The notes below the pieces were generated by a model. The model made no database searches and was not told the origin of the DNA. It saw only the letters and a program-made list of their open reading frames with translations. A stretch of DNA of 46,392 nucleotides, taken from Prochlorococcus sp. AG-347-J06 (GTDB lineage: Bacteria > Cyanobacteriota > Cyanobacteriia > PCC-6307 > Cyanobiaceae). Of this stretch, positions 25,657-33,409 are shown piece by piece. Both the position numbers and the translations under genes were made by a program. The first letter of the stretch is position 1, and each line of letters opens with the position of its first letter. The DNA lies in assembly GCA_003281525.1 (NCBI GenBank), contig QCBT01000011.1:1-46392 (forward strand), given 5' to 3'.

Positions 25657-25758
25657 ATGTCTTTAGATTTTATTCTCATACCATCTTGTATTTTGATAAT
25701 CCTTTTTCTTTTAAATCGAGAAAATATAATCTACAAAAAAAATCAAAAAGTTAAATAA
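25657..25758 (+). CDS. 33-residue single-pass membrane peptide
   Basis: ATG at 25657 gives MSLDFILIPSCILIILFLLN then a basic tail. A second ATG at 25653 opens another frame of similar length over the same bases, with a less protein-like composition. I prefer the hydrophobic frame because membrane peptides of this style are common nearby. Confidence 0.4.
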   Translation: MSLDFILIPSCILIILFLLNRENIIYKKNQKVK

Positions 25759-25888
25759 TATCATTACTCTAAAAAAATCTTAATGTAAAAGATCTAGAGA
25801 TCGTAAAACTAATTTTTTTTCTAAAAATAATGGATTTTTAAAAAAACTTTAATAAAGTTTGAAAACCTTAGAGAATTTAGTAGAGAAA

Positions 25889-26008
25889 CTATACCAACTT
25901 TTTTCTTAAAATTAGTTTTCCCCAATAGAGTTTTGCATTATTAATTTGATTTAGTTTTTGTTGGCAGTGGACGCAATTGCATTCGTGTATGAAAGTTTTA
26001 TTCTTCAT
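25889..26008 (-). CDS. 39-residue cysteine-cluster microprotein
   Basis: From the minus-strand ATG at 26008: MKNKTFIHECNCVHCQQKLN then a basic tail. The H-x-C-x-C-x2-H-C cluster (Cys 10, 12, 15 with His 8 and 14) looks metal-binding. Divergent from the LptF/G gene. Family unknown. Confidence 0.55.
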   Translation of the reverse strand: MKNKTFIHECNCVHCQQKLNQINNAKLYWGKLILRKKLV

Positions 26009-26181
26009 TCATAACCCCTTTTTTTTAAGAAAACAAATTTTTTATTTTACTGCAAGTAAAAAACTATTTTTTTGAACATTGGTAAATTAAATTTTTCTTT
26101 TCATACAAATTTCATCTTGGTTTATACAACATTCATATTTTATAATGCGGAAAAAGATAGTAAAAATTAAATAAATTTCTC

Positions 26182-27387
26182 TTGAAAACTGCAAAACAAC
26201 TCATAATTAAAAAAACTTTCAGTAAAATAATTTCTCCATGGTATTCAATACCTTTAATAGATAGATGGTTATTGGGCCAAATTATCCCTCCTATGATATT
26301 TGCAATTTCTGCATTTACTGTAATTTCATTATCTATTGGGGTAATGTTCGATCTCATAAGAAAAATTGTTGAATTTGGTTTACCTTTATTTTTAGCTTTA
26401 AAAGTTCTTTTTTTTAGTTTGCCTAGCTTTTTAGTTTTGTCATTCCCAATGGCAGTTTTGCTTTCTACATTATTAGCCTATGGAAAATTATCAAGCAATT
26501 CAGAATTATTAGCCTTGAAATCTTTAGGGATAAAAACTTCAAGAATTATTTCGCCAGCAATTGCTCTTTCAATATTTATGACAGGTTTAACTTTCTATTT
26601 CAATGATAATTTAGTCCCTTCAAGTAACAAATTGGCAGAGGTAACATTAAGAGCAGGAATTGGCAGTTCATTTAGTAGTGAAACAGGAAAAGATAACATT
26701 ATGTTTTCTAGATATGGTTCTAGGATAAATGCATCAACTAAAAAGCCAACAAAAATAAATACTTTCCTCACTCATATATTTTATGCCTCATGGTATGAAA
26801 ACAATATTATGGAGGGTGTTACAGTATTGGATTTTTCAAGAGAAGATTTTCAACAAGTCTTAAAGGCAAAGACAGCAAAATTTGACTCAAATAACTCCTC
26901 TTGGATATTTTCTGAAGGAAGTATTGTATCAATTGATCCAAGTGGTCAAACTACAAATATTCAATTTAAAGAATATACCTATCCATTTATAGAGGGGCCA
27001 TTGGAGTTAGCAAAAGTCCCAAAAGACGCCACTGAAATGACTTTAAAGCAGGCTTTAAAAGCAGAAAAGATTTATAAAAAAACTGGTAATTTAAAAGAGA
27101 TAAGAAGAATTCAGGTACGCATACAAGAAAAATTCACTCTACCATTTGCATGCTTAGTATTTGGTTTAATAGGTAGCAGTTTAGGTTCTAAATCTAATTT
27201 AAGGTCTTCTAAAAGTCAGGGATTTGGATTGAGCGTAATACTTATATTAATTTATTATGTAATGTCATTTGTATTTAGTTCATTCGGAGTAAAAGGGATA
27301 TTACCTCCATTTTTTGCTGCTTGGTTACCAGTCTTAATTTCTTTAGGAGGCGGAATTTATTTCTTTAGGAAATCAAGTTCTCTTTAA
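26182..27387 (+). CDS. LptF/LptG (YjgP/YjgQ) family lipopolysaccharide export permease
   Basis: 401 residues. Residues about 28-130 hold the first three helices with the family pattern YSIPLIDRWLLGQIIPPMIF, VMFDLIRKIVEF and FPMAVLLSTLLAYGKLSSNS. A periplasmic beta-jellyroll (about 150-300) and the C-terminal helices follow. It forms the permease of the ABC system that extracts LPS from the inner membrane; cyanobacteria usually have one such gene. TTG start. The ATPase LptB is not in the window. Confidence 0.87.
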   Translation: MKTAKQLIIKKTFSKIISPWYSIPLIDRWLLGQIIPPMIFAISAFTVISLSIGVMFDLIRKIVEFGLPLFLALKVLFFSLPSFLVLSFPMAVLLSTLLAYGKLSSNSELLALKSLGIKTSRIISPAIALSIFMTGLTFYFNDNLVPSSNKLAEVTLRAGIGSSFSSETGKDNIMFSRYGSRINASTKKPTKINTFLTHIFYASWYENNIMEGVTVLDFSREDFQQVLKAKTAKFDSNNSSWIFSEGSIVSIDPSGQTTNIQFKEYTYPFIEGPLELAKVPKDATEMTLKQALKAEKIYKKTGNLKEIRRIQVRIQEKFTLPFACLVFGLIGSSLGSKSNLRSSKSQGFGLSVILILIYYVMSFVFSSFGVKGILPPFFAAWLPVLISLGGGIYFFRKSSSL

Positions 27388-27456
27388 TACATTAAGAACA
27401 TAAATAATAATACGATTATTTAATAAACTCTTTAGCAAGAGAAGATTCTTAGATCT

Positions 27457-28041
27457 TTATCTTCTGTCTATTTTTTTATAACCATACCAATCAGGATGAT
27501 AGTTTTCTTCAATAAATTTATTATTTGGGGTTAATTCTATCTCCCATTTACCTATCTTTTTTATTAGTTCACAATCATCACAACTATATAACATTTCTAG
27601 TGACGCAATATCATCTTTATGCTTCTTTTTACAGCCAATAAGCCATTTAGATTTAGCTATATTTTTTGCCTCTAATTTAGTTGAAGCTATAACTAATCCA
27701 AATTCATGTTTTTCTTGCATAGAACTTGGACTATAACCTCCAACATTAACAAACCATAAATATTTTGGGGCCTTCTTTTGTTTAACTAATTCACTTTTGT
27801 CTACTTTATCCTTTTCAAAATTAATTAAATTAATCTTGTAGCCATCTATATATTTTATTTTTTTATAGCTATCAATATGCAAACCTTTTGGAGATCCAAA
27901 CCAATCCTTTCTTAAAGTATCGAATGTATCCTCAATTTTAGATCCAACAACCCATCTAACATCATGTAGCTCAATATTAGCTTTTTTTGCTCTTCCCCCA
28001 AGTAATACCAAATAAAGAAAAATATTTTCTAATTTTTTCAC
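27457..28041 (-). CDS. DUF1543 domain protein (two repeats)
   Basis: 194 residues. The first DUF1543 module is LVLLGGRAKKANIELHDVRW then VVGSKIEDTFDTLRKDWFG, LHIDSYKKIKYIDGYKINL. A second copy is seen at LWFVNVGGYSPSSMQEKHEF, GLVIASTKLEAKNIAKSKWL. Function unknown across bacteria. Length suits a two-module protein. Confidence 0.85.
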   Translation of the reverse strand: MKKLENIFLYLVLLGGRAKKANIELHDVRWVVGSKIEDTFDTLRKDWFGSPKGLHIDSYKKIKYIDGYKINLINFEKDKVDKSELVKQKKAPKYLWFVNVGGYSPSSMQEKHEFGLVIASTKLEAKNIAKSKWLIGCKKKHKDDIASLEMLYSCDDCELIKKIGKWEIELTPNNKFIEENYHPDWYGYKKIDRR

Positions 28042-28129
28042 TTTTAATTAATAAAGTTTATTACTTAAACTTTAATTTAAATTATCAAGAATTACCTTGC
28101 AGATTATTTTTACCATTTCAGAGCTTCAA

Positions 28130-28273
28130 TTAACTGAACCAACCTTTTTTCTTTGCTTTCACTTTTGGTGAAGTCTGAATCTTAGGCTCTTCGTCAACTC
28201 TACCTTTAATAATCATTAAGGGGACTATTGCCCATAGAGCTAAAAATAATATCCAGAATAGGTAAATGTTCAT
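28130..28273 (-). CDS. 47-residue single-pass membrane microprotein
   Basis: From the minus-strand ATG at 28273: MNIYLFWILFLALWAIVPLM, IIKGRVDEEPK, then a Lys-rich end GWFS. One N-terminal helix and a basic tail. Same strand as the DUF1543 gene 88 bases downstream. Confidence 0.55.
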   Translation of the reverse strand: MNIYLFWILFLALWAIVPLMIIKGRVDEEPKIQTSPKVKAKKKGWFS

Positions 28274-28615
28274 ACTATTAAAAATCAATTAATTGATAAT
28301 AAAATTAATTAAATATCATTCGCGAGTTTCTTTTTAAAGTTCTAGTTTAGATGTATAATCAGAAATCTATTTTTTAATTAAATATAAATAAATTGTCTAT
28401 TAAATTTATATAAATGATGAGGTTGCCTTAATATCTTTAAAAAATAAAAATTAGAAATTTTTATCAAGCAATTAAAATAATCGCACTCAACAAAACCACT
28501 GCTTTGCTTCAGGATGTTCAGAGTGCACTTTTATAATGACACGATAAAATTTTTTTCGTGAATATTTTTAATTAACCTAATTTTATATAAAATTAATTTA
28601 GCAAAGTTAAGATGA
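28274..28615. other. 342-base AT-rich gap without a convincing gene
   Basis: It contains CATTCGCGAG at 28317-28326, a 10-mer also found at 24608-24617. On the minus strand near 28500 there is a short open stretch ending HSEHPEAKQWFC, but it has no usable start beyond a 13-codon GTG frame, so I do not call it. Confidence 0.4.
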
Positions 28616-28771
28616 TTGAAAAAATGTGATTTGTGTCATAAGCCAGATAAAATTCATTACAGAGTTAAATCTATAATTCATAGAGACTGGATTTTTTGTT
28701 GTAAAGAATGTTGGAATGTAATTACTAAACATAATAATTATTCCTACGGTGGCACAAGAAAGTCAAAATAA
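28616..28771 (+). CDS. 51-residue zinc-ribbon-like microprotein
   Basis: The TTG at 28616 (after GTTAAGATGA) gives MKKCDLCHKPDKIHYRVKSI, IHRDWIFCCKECWNVITKHN, then a Gly/Lys-rich end. CxxC-H and C-C-x2-C-W form a likely four-Cys zinc site. The ATG at 28612 is out of frame and dead after 5 codons. Nucleic-acid or protein binding is plausible. Confidence 0.6.
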   Translation: MKKCDLCHKPDKIHYRVKSIIHRDWIFCCKECWNVITKHNNYSYGGTRKSK

Positions 28772-28961
28772 TAATAAGCCCTGTAAAGTTAAATGCAAAA
28801 ACAATCAAATAATTAGAGCCTTAAGAATTTATAAATTACTTTAAATAATGACTTGTCAATAAATGATGATTTATAAATATGATTTATGAAATTTACCAAC
28901 AAAATTAACTTTCTTTTTTTCTTTGATTTATTTTTTTTAATGTACTTTTTTTAATAGAGTC

Positions 28962-29411
28962 TTGTCTTATTTTGCTAAACCAAACTTTATAGTTTATGAC
29001 GAATGGTTTGATAGTGATTTAAAAAAAACTAAATTAGATATTAAAAATAAAAAAATAACAAATATTTCAAACATACATGAATTTTTTTATCCGCAATAGA
29101 ATTACAAATTTGGAGCCTCTGAAAATAACTTACATATAGACATTAATAAAAAGAGTGAAAAACTATTTAATAATTATTATTTTGAAAACAATTTTGAAAA
29201 ATATGATTCATTATCAAATAAAAAATTTCTTTTCTTTGGAAAAATTATCAAAAACAAACTTAACTTTAATATCAAAAATAAAATAATTTATAATGTATCA
29301 ATTTTTGGATTTGTAATTATTTTGGGATTACTACTATTTTTTATTTCGCAATCTAAAGAAAATGAATCGACCATAACAAATAAATCAATTTTATTAGAAA
29401 AAAGATTTTGA
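28962..29411 (+). pseudogene. Tail-anchored membrane protein gene interrupted by in-frame TAG
   Basis: Starting at the TTG at 28962, a continuous frame of 149 sense codons is broken only by TAG at 29097-29099 (codon 46). Before it: MSYFAKPNFIVYDEWFDSDL and onward. After it: hydrophilic Asn/Lys-rich sequence, then a helix VSIFGFVIILGLLLFFISQS and a short tail. No ATG follows the TAG, so reinitiation is unlikely. This is either a nonsense mutation or a sequencing error. Confidence 0.5.
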
Positions 29412-29415
29412 TTTT

Positions 29416-29859
29416 CTAAAAAAATTCGTTAATTTCTTTAATAAATTTATCTAATTTTTTTTTAGTATTCTTAAATTCATTTATTTTTTGTTTGGTTTTC
29501 TCATAGAAAATGGATTCAAATTTTCCTGGACTTACCTCCTCAATCCAGTATCCTGCTAAACAATAAATTTGATTTGGAACAATATTTATAATAAATAATT
29601 TTTTGGAATTTTTATATTTTTCAATTACCTTATTAGCTAAATTACCTTTAGTTTTGTTAGTCCCAAATAGAGTAATATCTTTTGCTAAAGACTTAAAATT
29701 TTTCGATAGATGCTTACTTTTTTCAAATTTATTTCTAGAAATAATTTTTTCTAAAGAATAACAATAATCCAAAAAATTAGTATTTTCTTTTTTTGAAGGG
29801 TATATAGTTATGAGAGAACTTAAAAGTAAAAAAGAAGTTAAAATTAAATTTTTAAACAT
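29416..29859 (-). CDS. Secreted hypothetical protein
   Basis: 147 residues. N-terminal signal-like helix MFKNLILTSFLLLSSLITIY, then a Lys-rich soluble region with two Cys (DYCYSLEKI and YCLAGYWIEEVSPGKFES). No recognised domain. It ends 4 bases from the interrupted gene on the other strand. Confidence 0.6.
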   Translation of the reverse strand: MFKNLILTSFLLLSSLITIYPSKKENTNFLDYCYSLEKIISRNKFEKSKHLSKNFKSLAKDITLFGTNKTKGNLANKVIEKYKNSKKLFIINIVPNQIYCLAGYWIEEVSPGKFESIFYEKTKQKINEFKNTKKKLDKFIKEINEFF

Positions 29860-30057
29860 TTTATTTTAATTAAACTTATCATTTCATAAATATAAAAAGA
29901 CAATTCATAAATTACTATTAATTACCTTAAAAAGATTCACATTAATTAAAAAGATTTCTATTAATTTAGCTAAACCTCTTTGAAAAAAATTTAAAAGTAT
30001 TTCGGACTAATAAAATATTTATCAAACGCATAAAATTATTTTTCTTATAATAAGATT

Positions 30058-30438
30058 ATGAAAAATTATTTTTTGAAAAATAAAAGTATCAAATCATTTT
30101 TAGATTTTTTTTCAAGATTATCAATTTCAGCAATATTTATCTCGGCAATACCAGGCAAAATAAATGATTTTGAGAGAACAGTTGAATATATTTCTTCAAA
30201 AGGTATTCCTGAACCAATTTCAACTATTCTTCTAGTGGGAGCAATTATATGTCTTATCTTGGGTTCTGGATTTTTTATATTTGGGGAAAATCAAAAAATC
30301 GGTTCAGTCTTTTTATTACTATTTATTATTCCAACAACAATAATTTTTCATGTATTCCCTTTTCATCAAAGAGCAGTATTTATGAATCTCGCATTGATAG
30401 GTGGATTAATTATTACTGCAATAAGGGAACCGAAATAA
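30058..30438 (+). CDS. DoxX-like membrane protein, short form
   Basis: 126 residues and four hydrophobic segments with RLSISAIFISAIPGKINDFE, ISSKGIPEPISTILLVGAII and FHVFPFHQRAVFMNLALIGG. These are the DoxX-type positions (the first-helix Arg, G-K, then PxP). It differs strongly from the DoxX at 3151. Function unknown; redox stress is the usual association. Confidence 0.75.
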   Translation: MKNYFLKNKSIKSFLDFFSRLSISAIFISAIPGKINDFERTVEYISSKGIPEPISTILLVGAIICLILGSGFFIFGENQKIGSVFLLLFIIPTTIIFHVFPFHQRAVFMNLALIGGLIITAIREPK

Positions 30439-30457
30439 ATTACTTAATTAAAGAAAC

Positions 30458-30664
30458 CTAAATATTTTTTTCTTTTTTCTCTCTTAATGCAGGGAAACAA
30501 TTTGCAATATGAATTAATTCATAAACCTCTTTGTTATCGTATTTTTTTTTTGGAATTCCACTTCCGACCTCTATGCCTCTCTCTTTCATCTTCTTTAATA
30601 TCAGTTCTTGTCTTTGCATACTTGACATAGACTTGAATAATTTTATTCGTTCTTCTTTATTCAC
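30458..30664 (-). CDS. 68-residue basic helical protein
   Basis: MNKEERIKLFKSMSSMQRQE then LILKKMKERGIEVGSGIPKK and ANCFPALREKKEK. Soluble, basic, possibly nucleic-acid binding by composition only. Family not recognised. Confidence 0.55.
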   Translation of the reverse strand: MNKEERIKLFKSMSSMQRQELILKKMKERGIEVGSGIPKKKYDNKEVYELIHIANCFPALREKKEKNI

Positions 30665-30707
30665 TAGATTTTAATTTAGTTAAATTTCATTGTTAAGGTT
30701 ATATCAA

Positions 30708-30830
30708 TTAGCGATTCATTAAATAAGTAAGAAAGCCAGTAAATGTAAGTAATTTAAATCCAATAAAGAAAGGCAAATATTTTTTGACCTTTTTGCCAAC
30801 CGGCAATAATTTGTTTAATGAATTGATCAT
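30708..30830 (-). CDS. 40-residue basic membrane-associated microprotein
   Basis: From the minus-strand ATG at 30830: MINSLNKLLPVGKKVKKYLP, FFIGFKLLTFTGFLTYLMNR. Basic N-terminal half and one short helix. An overlapping frame from the ATG at 30837 is shorter and less plausible. Confidence 0.45.
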   Translation of the reverse strand: MINSLNKLLPVGKKVKKYLPFFIGFKLLTFTGFLTYLMNR

Positions 30831-30928
30831 GATACATTAAAAATCTTATTATTTCGAACATCCTAACGAATTTTTTTTAGGATTATTCCATTTTGATTTG
30901 TACATTTTAAATAGTAGATCTAAGATAG

Positions 30929-30949
30929 AAGGGTTATGTCCCTTTTTTT
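30929..30949 (+). promoter_or_regulatory. Hairpin plus U-run directly before the start of the DUF3804 gene
   Basis: AGGG TTATGT CCCT is followed by T7 and then the ATG at 30950. The stem is only 4 bp, so it is a weak terminator at best. A five-codon frame ATG-TCC-CTT-TTT-TTA-TGA starts in the loop and stops across the main ATG. An attenuator-like role is conceivable. Confidence 0.3.
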
Positions 30950-31336
30950 ATGAATGATAAAGAAACAATAATTTCATTATTAAATGAGTTTGCCAATCCC
31001 AAAAAAATGGCCTCATTTTTTGTTGACAATGCGACTCCAGATTTTTTATTCATAAGACCGAGTGGAAATCCTATAGATGCAAAAGAATTCGAACAAATGA
31101 TTACTGGTGATATAGTTCAAGAAAAGGCAGAAATAACCAAAATTCACCGATTCGAATTTTTAAGCGAAAATATAGTAATGTGCATTTTTACACTCGGTTC
31201 AAAATTTACTTATAAAGGGACAGCTAATGATGACTTACCAACAGTTACGTCAATTTTTAAAAAAGTAAATAATGTTTGGAAAATTCACTGGATGCAAAGA
31301 TCTACAGGAAATTCTGATTTATCTTTATGGGATTAG
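30950..31336 (+). CDS. DUF3804 / NTF2-like protein
   Basis: A 128-residue cone-shaped alpha+beta fold of the NTF2/SnoaL type: LNEFANPKKMASFFVDNATP, FLFIRPSGNPIDAKEFEQMI and a final VNNVWKIHWMQRST. The PSGNP..A..F..M pattern matches the cyanobacterial DUF3804 family. Ligand unknown. Its last codons overlap a tiny membrane peptide gene. Confidence 0.8.
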   Translation: MNDKETIISLLNEFANPKKMASFFVDNATPDFLFIRPSGNPIDAKEFEQMITGDIVQEKAEITKIHRFEFLSENIVMCIFTLGSKFTYKGTANDDLPTVTSIFKKVNNVWKIHWMQRSTGNSDLSLWD

Positions 31337-31416
31337 CAAAGTTGATATCTTTTTTAATGGTGCTACTTCTTTTAGGTAGTTCTTTTATTGGTTTAGTTTT
31401 TTATTTTATAAAATAA
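31327..31416 (+). CDS. 29-residue single-pass membrane peptide
   Basis: The ATG at 31327 overlaps the last 10 bases of the DUF3804 gene in another frame. MGLAKLISFLMVLLLLGSSF then IGLVFYFIK. Coupled translation likely. Function unknown. Confidence 0.5.
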   Translation: MGLAKLISFLMVLLLLGSSFIGLVFYFIK

Positions 31417-31489
31417 ATACATCAAAAAAAATCCCGTTACTATTTCTTTTTTAGAAAACAATTTCTTCTTTTATTAAGTAATTTGATTT

Positions 31490-31564
31490 TCAGGTAAAAA
31501 TAAAAACTTTAGACAGGCTAACGCCTACATCTAAAGCTAATAAAGCAATTAGCAATTTACTCAT
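31490..31564 (-). CDS. 24-residue hydrophobic peptide
   Basis: From the minus-strand ATG at 31564: MSKLLIALLALDVGVSLSKV, FIFT. The ATG overlaps the stop of the 18-codon frame at 31561-31617 as ATGA. Very short, so the call rests on that coupling. Confidence 0.3.
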   Translation of the reverse strand: MSKLLIALLALDVGVSLSKVFIFT

Positions 31565-31617
31565 TTTTTAGAACTCTCAACTATTTTTTTGTAAAGTTCT
31601 TCAGATATAGGTTGCAT
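31561..31617 (-). CDS. 18-residue peptide coupled to the next frame
   Basis: Minus-strand ATG at 31617: MQPISEELYKKIVESSKK, stop overlapping the next ATG (ATGA). It could be a leader peptide for the hydrophobic 24-mer, or chance. Confidence 0.25.
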   Translation of the reverse strand: MQPISEELYKKIVESSKK

Positions 31618-31924
31618 AATCTTTTAAAAATCTAATTACAAACTAGTTATATTAAACTTAATTTCTCGTTACCAAATATACGAATATATAAATTTTTAAA
31701 TAGGCAAAAAATATGTTCACAATAAGTTTTTCTTATAACGTATTAATGAATACCTAGATCAAAAACTTCAATAAAGGTCCAAACTTTTTTAAAAAGAAAT
31801 TAGAAATCTTATTTCAAGTAAATAGATCCCCTATAAGTAAGCTTTACAATCTTTTCTTCTTGTTTTCTACAATATACGAATGACTTTCCATTGAAATACA
31901 TGTTTACCATGATGCAGCTCCTAA

Positions 31925-32015
31925 ACTTGCTCAAGTCCCCGTCCTATGGCTTGAGTCGTACTGCGGTCTATCAGATGGTAGATCGGACGATTTTGTAGTA
32001 TTCACTACAATCTAT
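31925..32015 (+). ncRNA. Candidate structured RNA, GC-rich for this genome
   Basis: About half G+C against roughly 30 percent around it. Stems: CTCAAG/CTTGAG (31930-31955), GGTCTA/TAGATC around 31965-31984, CGTCC/GGACG (31940-31944 with 31985-31989), and a final TTGTAGT/ACTACAA (31993-32010) followed by TCTATTT. No good start codon serves the open frames across it. It lies in an otherwise empty 31618-32046 gap. Confidence 0.45.
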
Positions 32016-32046
32016 TTATAAAGTATTTATACTTAGATGTCAACAA

Positions 32047-32193
32047 TTAATAGAAAATAAACTTCAATTTAAAAGTAGATTCGGCTCTCATAAACTCCCG
32101 AACAAGAATATAGAACATAAAACTACGAGTAACTCCCATAAAAACTGAAACAAATGCTAGAACCACACAAATGGGGCAATGTGGGAATCCCAT
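32047..32193 (-). CDS. 48-residue membrane microprotein with CPIC motif
   Basis: The minus-strand ATG at 32193 shares its A with the TAA of the upstream gene (TAATG). MGFPHCPICVVLAFVSVFMG, VTRSFMFYILVREFMRAEST, then a basic end. Hydrophobic first half with a CxxC at the very N-terminus. The coupling argues for a real pair. Confidence 0.55.
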   Translation of the reverse strand: MGFPHCPICVVLAFVSVFMGVTRSFMFYILVREFMRAESTFKLKFIFY

Positions 32194-32366
32194 TATTTAT
32201 TTTCCAATATAAATTTTAATTCAGTCTCTGCGTTACGAATGTCAATTCTTCTCTTAAGTAGTTTAAAAAATTTAATTATTTTTTTCAAAATTAAACCTTC
32301 TTTAGGCATCAATAATAGTATTATTCTAAGAATCAATATATCAATGAGCAAAAATACTGAATCCAT
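32193..32366 (-). CDS. 57-residue membrane microprotein
   Basis: From the minus-strand ATG at 32366: MDSVFLLIDILILRIILLLM, PKEGLILKKIIKFFKLLKRR, IDIRNAETELKFILENK. Hydrophobic helix, then basic amphipathic helix, then acidic end. The plus-strand frame over the same bases has poor composition. First gene of a TAATG-coupled pair. Confidence 0.55.
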   Translation of the reverse strand: MDSVFLLIDILILRIILLLMPKEGLILKKIIKFFKLLKRRIDIRNAETELKFILENK

Positions 32367-32547
32367 TGATATAACTAAATTTTTGTAGCATTTCTATACA
32401 ATAAACAATTCCAACATATGCTCAGATACTTTTGATGAATTAACCCGTAAATGCTTATTCAGAATAAGTAGAATAATTAGTGATCTAGTTACCTTTCAGT
32501 GCTATTTTTCTTTTATTAAAAAAATAGAGCGGGCTAAAGTCCAATAC

Positions 32548-32719
32548 TCCACGAGGATTTAGTCCAATGCCTAAAGTCTGAGAGTGCAAATTTTTCTCTC
32601 TCCTAATATAAATCTATGCTTTATGAGAAAAATATCTTGATTACTTAATAAATTTATTTTGTATATTGCTATTACAAAAATTATGAGTTTATTTAAATTA
32701 GTTACTAAATCCTCGTGGA
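32548..32719 (+). repeat. 16-bp perfect inverted repeat covering a start codon
   Basis: TCCACGAGGATTTAGT at 32548-32563 is the exact reverse complement of ACTAAATCCTCGTGGA at 32704-32719, with 140 bases between. The right arm contains the GTG start (32715-32717) of the 39-residue microprotein gene. A transcript through both arms would fold so that the start is paired; a separate RNA from the left arm could pair in trans. Confidence 0.6.
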
Positions 32720-32834
32720 AAAAGCTTTAGTAAATTTATTTTACTTGTTACTAATAAGATCAGCTGAATCTCATTATGGAGAATCATTTGTATCTGTAGA
32801 AGTTCCATCTAATTCAATCAAAAGTTTTTCTTGA
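32715..32834 (+). CDS. 39-residue microprotein, paralog of 43784-43891
   Basis: GTG start at 32715. MEKALVNLFYLLLIRSAESH, YGESFVSVEVPSNSIKSFS. The pattern M-E-K-x4-N-x2-Y-x2-L-I-x-S-A-E-S-x-Y-G-[ED]-S is repeated in the protein at 43784. Two independent copies with synonymous and non-synonymous differences support translation. Short hydrophobic helix, function unknown. Confidence 0.6.
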   Translation: MEKALVNLFYLLLIRSAESHYGESFVSVEVPSNSIKSFS

Positions 32835-32979
32835 TTTTAGAAAGTTTTTAATACTTAAATTCATAGCCATCTGAGCATTGAATAACTAATTTGAGTTAAG
32901 TTGGTTAATTATCTCTATTGCAAATAAAGATAAGGTTGTTAATCTTGCACTTAAAGAAGAAACTTAATTTCTTAAACTG

Positions 32980-33189
32980 ATGCAATTTGATCATTTAAAT
33001 TTCAATGAAGATGATGGCCTCATGTCCATAGAAGATTTAAGGGCTTTACGTCTTCGAAAAAAGAAAATTGAAAGTGATAAGAAAGCTAGAAAGTATATCC
33101 TGGATATAAATCAAAGATATAGAAAAATGAGTACCCGCAAAAGTAACAACTTTTTGAGGAATATGAACCCTTTTAAAAAGGCCGCATAA
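32980..33189 (+). CDS. 69-residue basic hydrophilic protein
   Basis: MQFDHLNFNEDDGLMSIEDL, then RALRLRKKKIESDKKARKYI and a basic tail. Acidic start, long basic helix: RNA- or ribosome-binding by composition. The family is not named. ATG at 32980. Confidence 0.6.
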   Translation: MQFDHLNFNEDDGLMSIEDLRALRLRKKKIESDKKARKYILDINQRYRKMSTRKSNNFLRNMNPFKKAA

Positions 33190-33277
33190 ATTGTTAATCT
33201 TGATTCTGTTAATTTGTTTAACTTTGCAACTTTCAGAGTAAGATTTTAATGGTGTTTCTTTGGAAGAGTTTCACCAA

Positions 33278-33300
33278 GAGGGGTCAATTTTTGGCCCCTT
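33278..33300 (+). terminator. Hairpin terminator after the 32980 gene
   Basis: GAGGGGTC (33278-33285) pairs with GGCCCCTT (33293-33300) with two or three G-T pairs, loop AATTTTT, then CTTTG. Stable for this genome; the U-run is weak. It lies 90 bases after the stop of the 69-residue protein gene. Confidence 0.5.
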
Positions 33301-33409
33301 CTTTGCGGAGATATTTTTTAATAGAAACTCGTTATAAAATTAAAGTAATACTTTCCTAGAAGGCGAAAGTGATGTAAATCTTTTGTTAAAAGTTTATTAT
33401 TACCACTTA

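Noticed and set aside
28480..28560. Minus-strand stretch ending VHSEHPEAKQWFC
   Set aside because: Protein-like ending, but only a 13-codon GTG frame exists, so it is not callable from sequence alone.
32179..32388. 69-codon plus-strand frame starting at GTG
   Set aside because: It is antisense to a TAATG-coupled minus-strand pair with better composition, and its sequence is Ser/Leu/Ile/Asn-rich as expected of a shadow frame.
32394..32567. Open stretch without start ending FIKKIERAKVQYSTRI
   Set aside because: No ATG, GTG or TTG in frame and upstream TAG; could be a degraded gene, but there is no support.
33250..33360. 36-codon frame reading MVFLWKSFTKRGQF and onward
   Set aside because: It runs through the GAGGGGTC/GGCCCCTT hairpin, which is better explained as a terminator.
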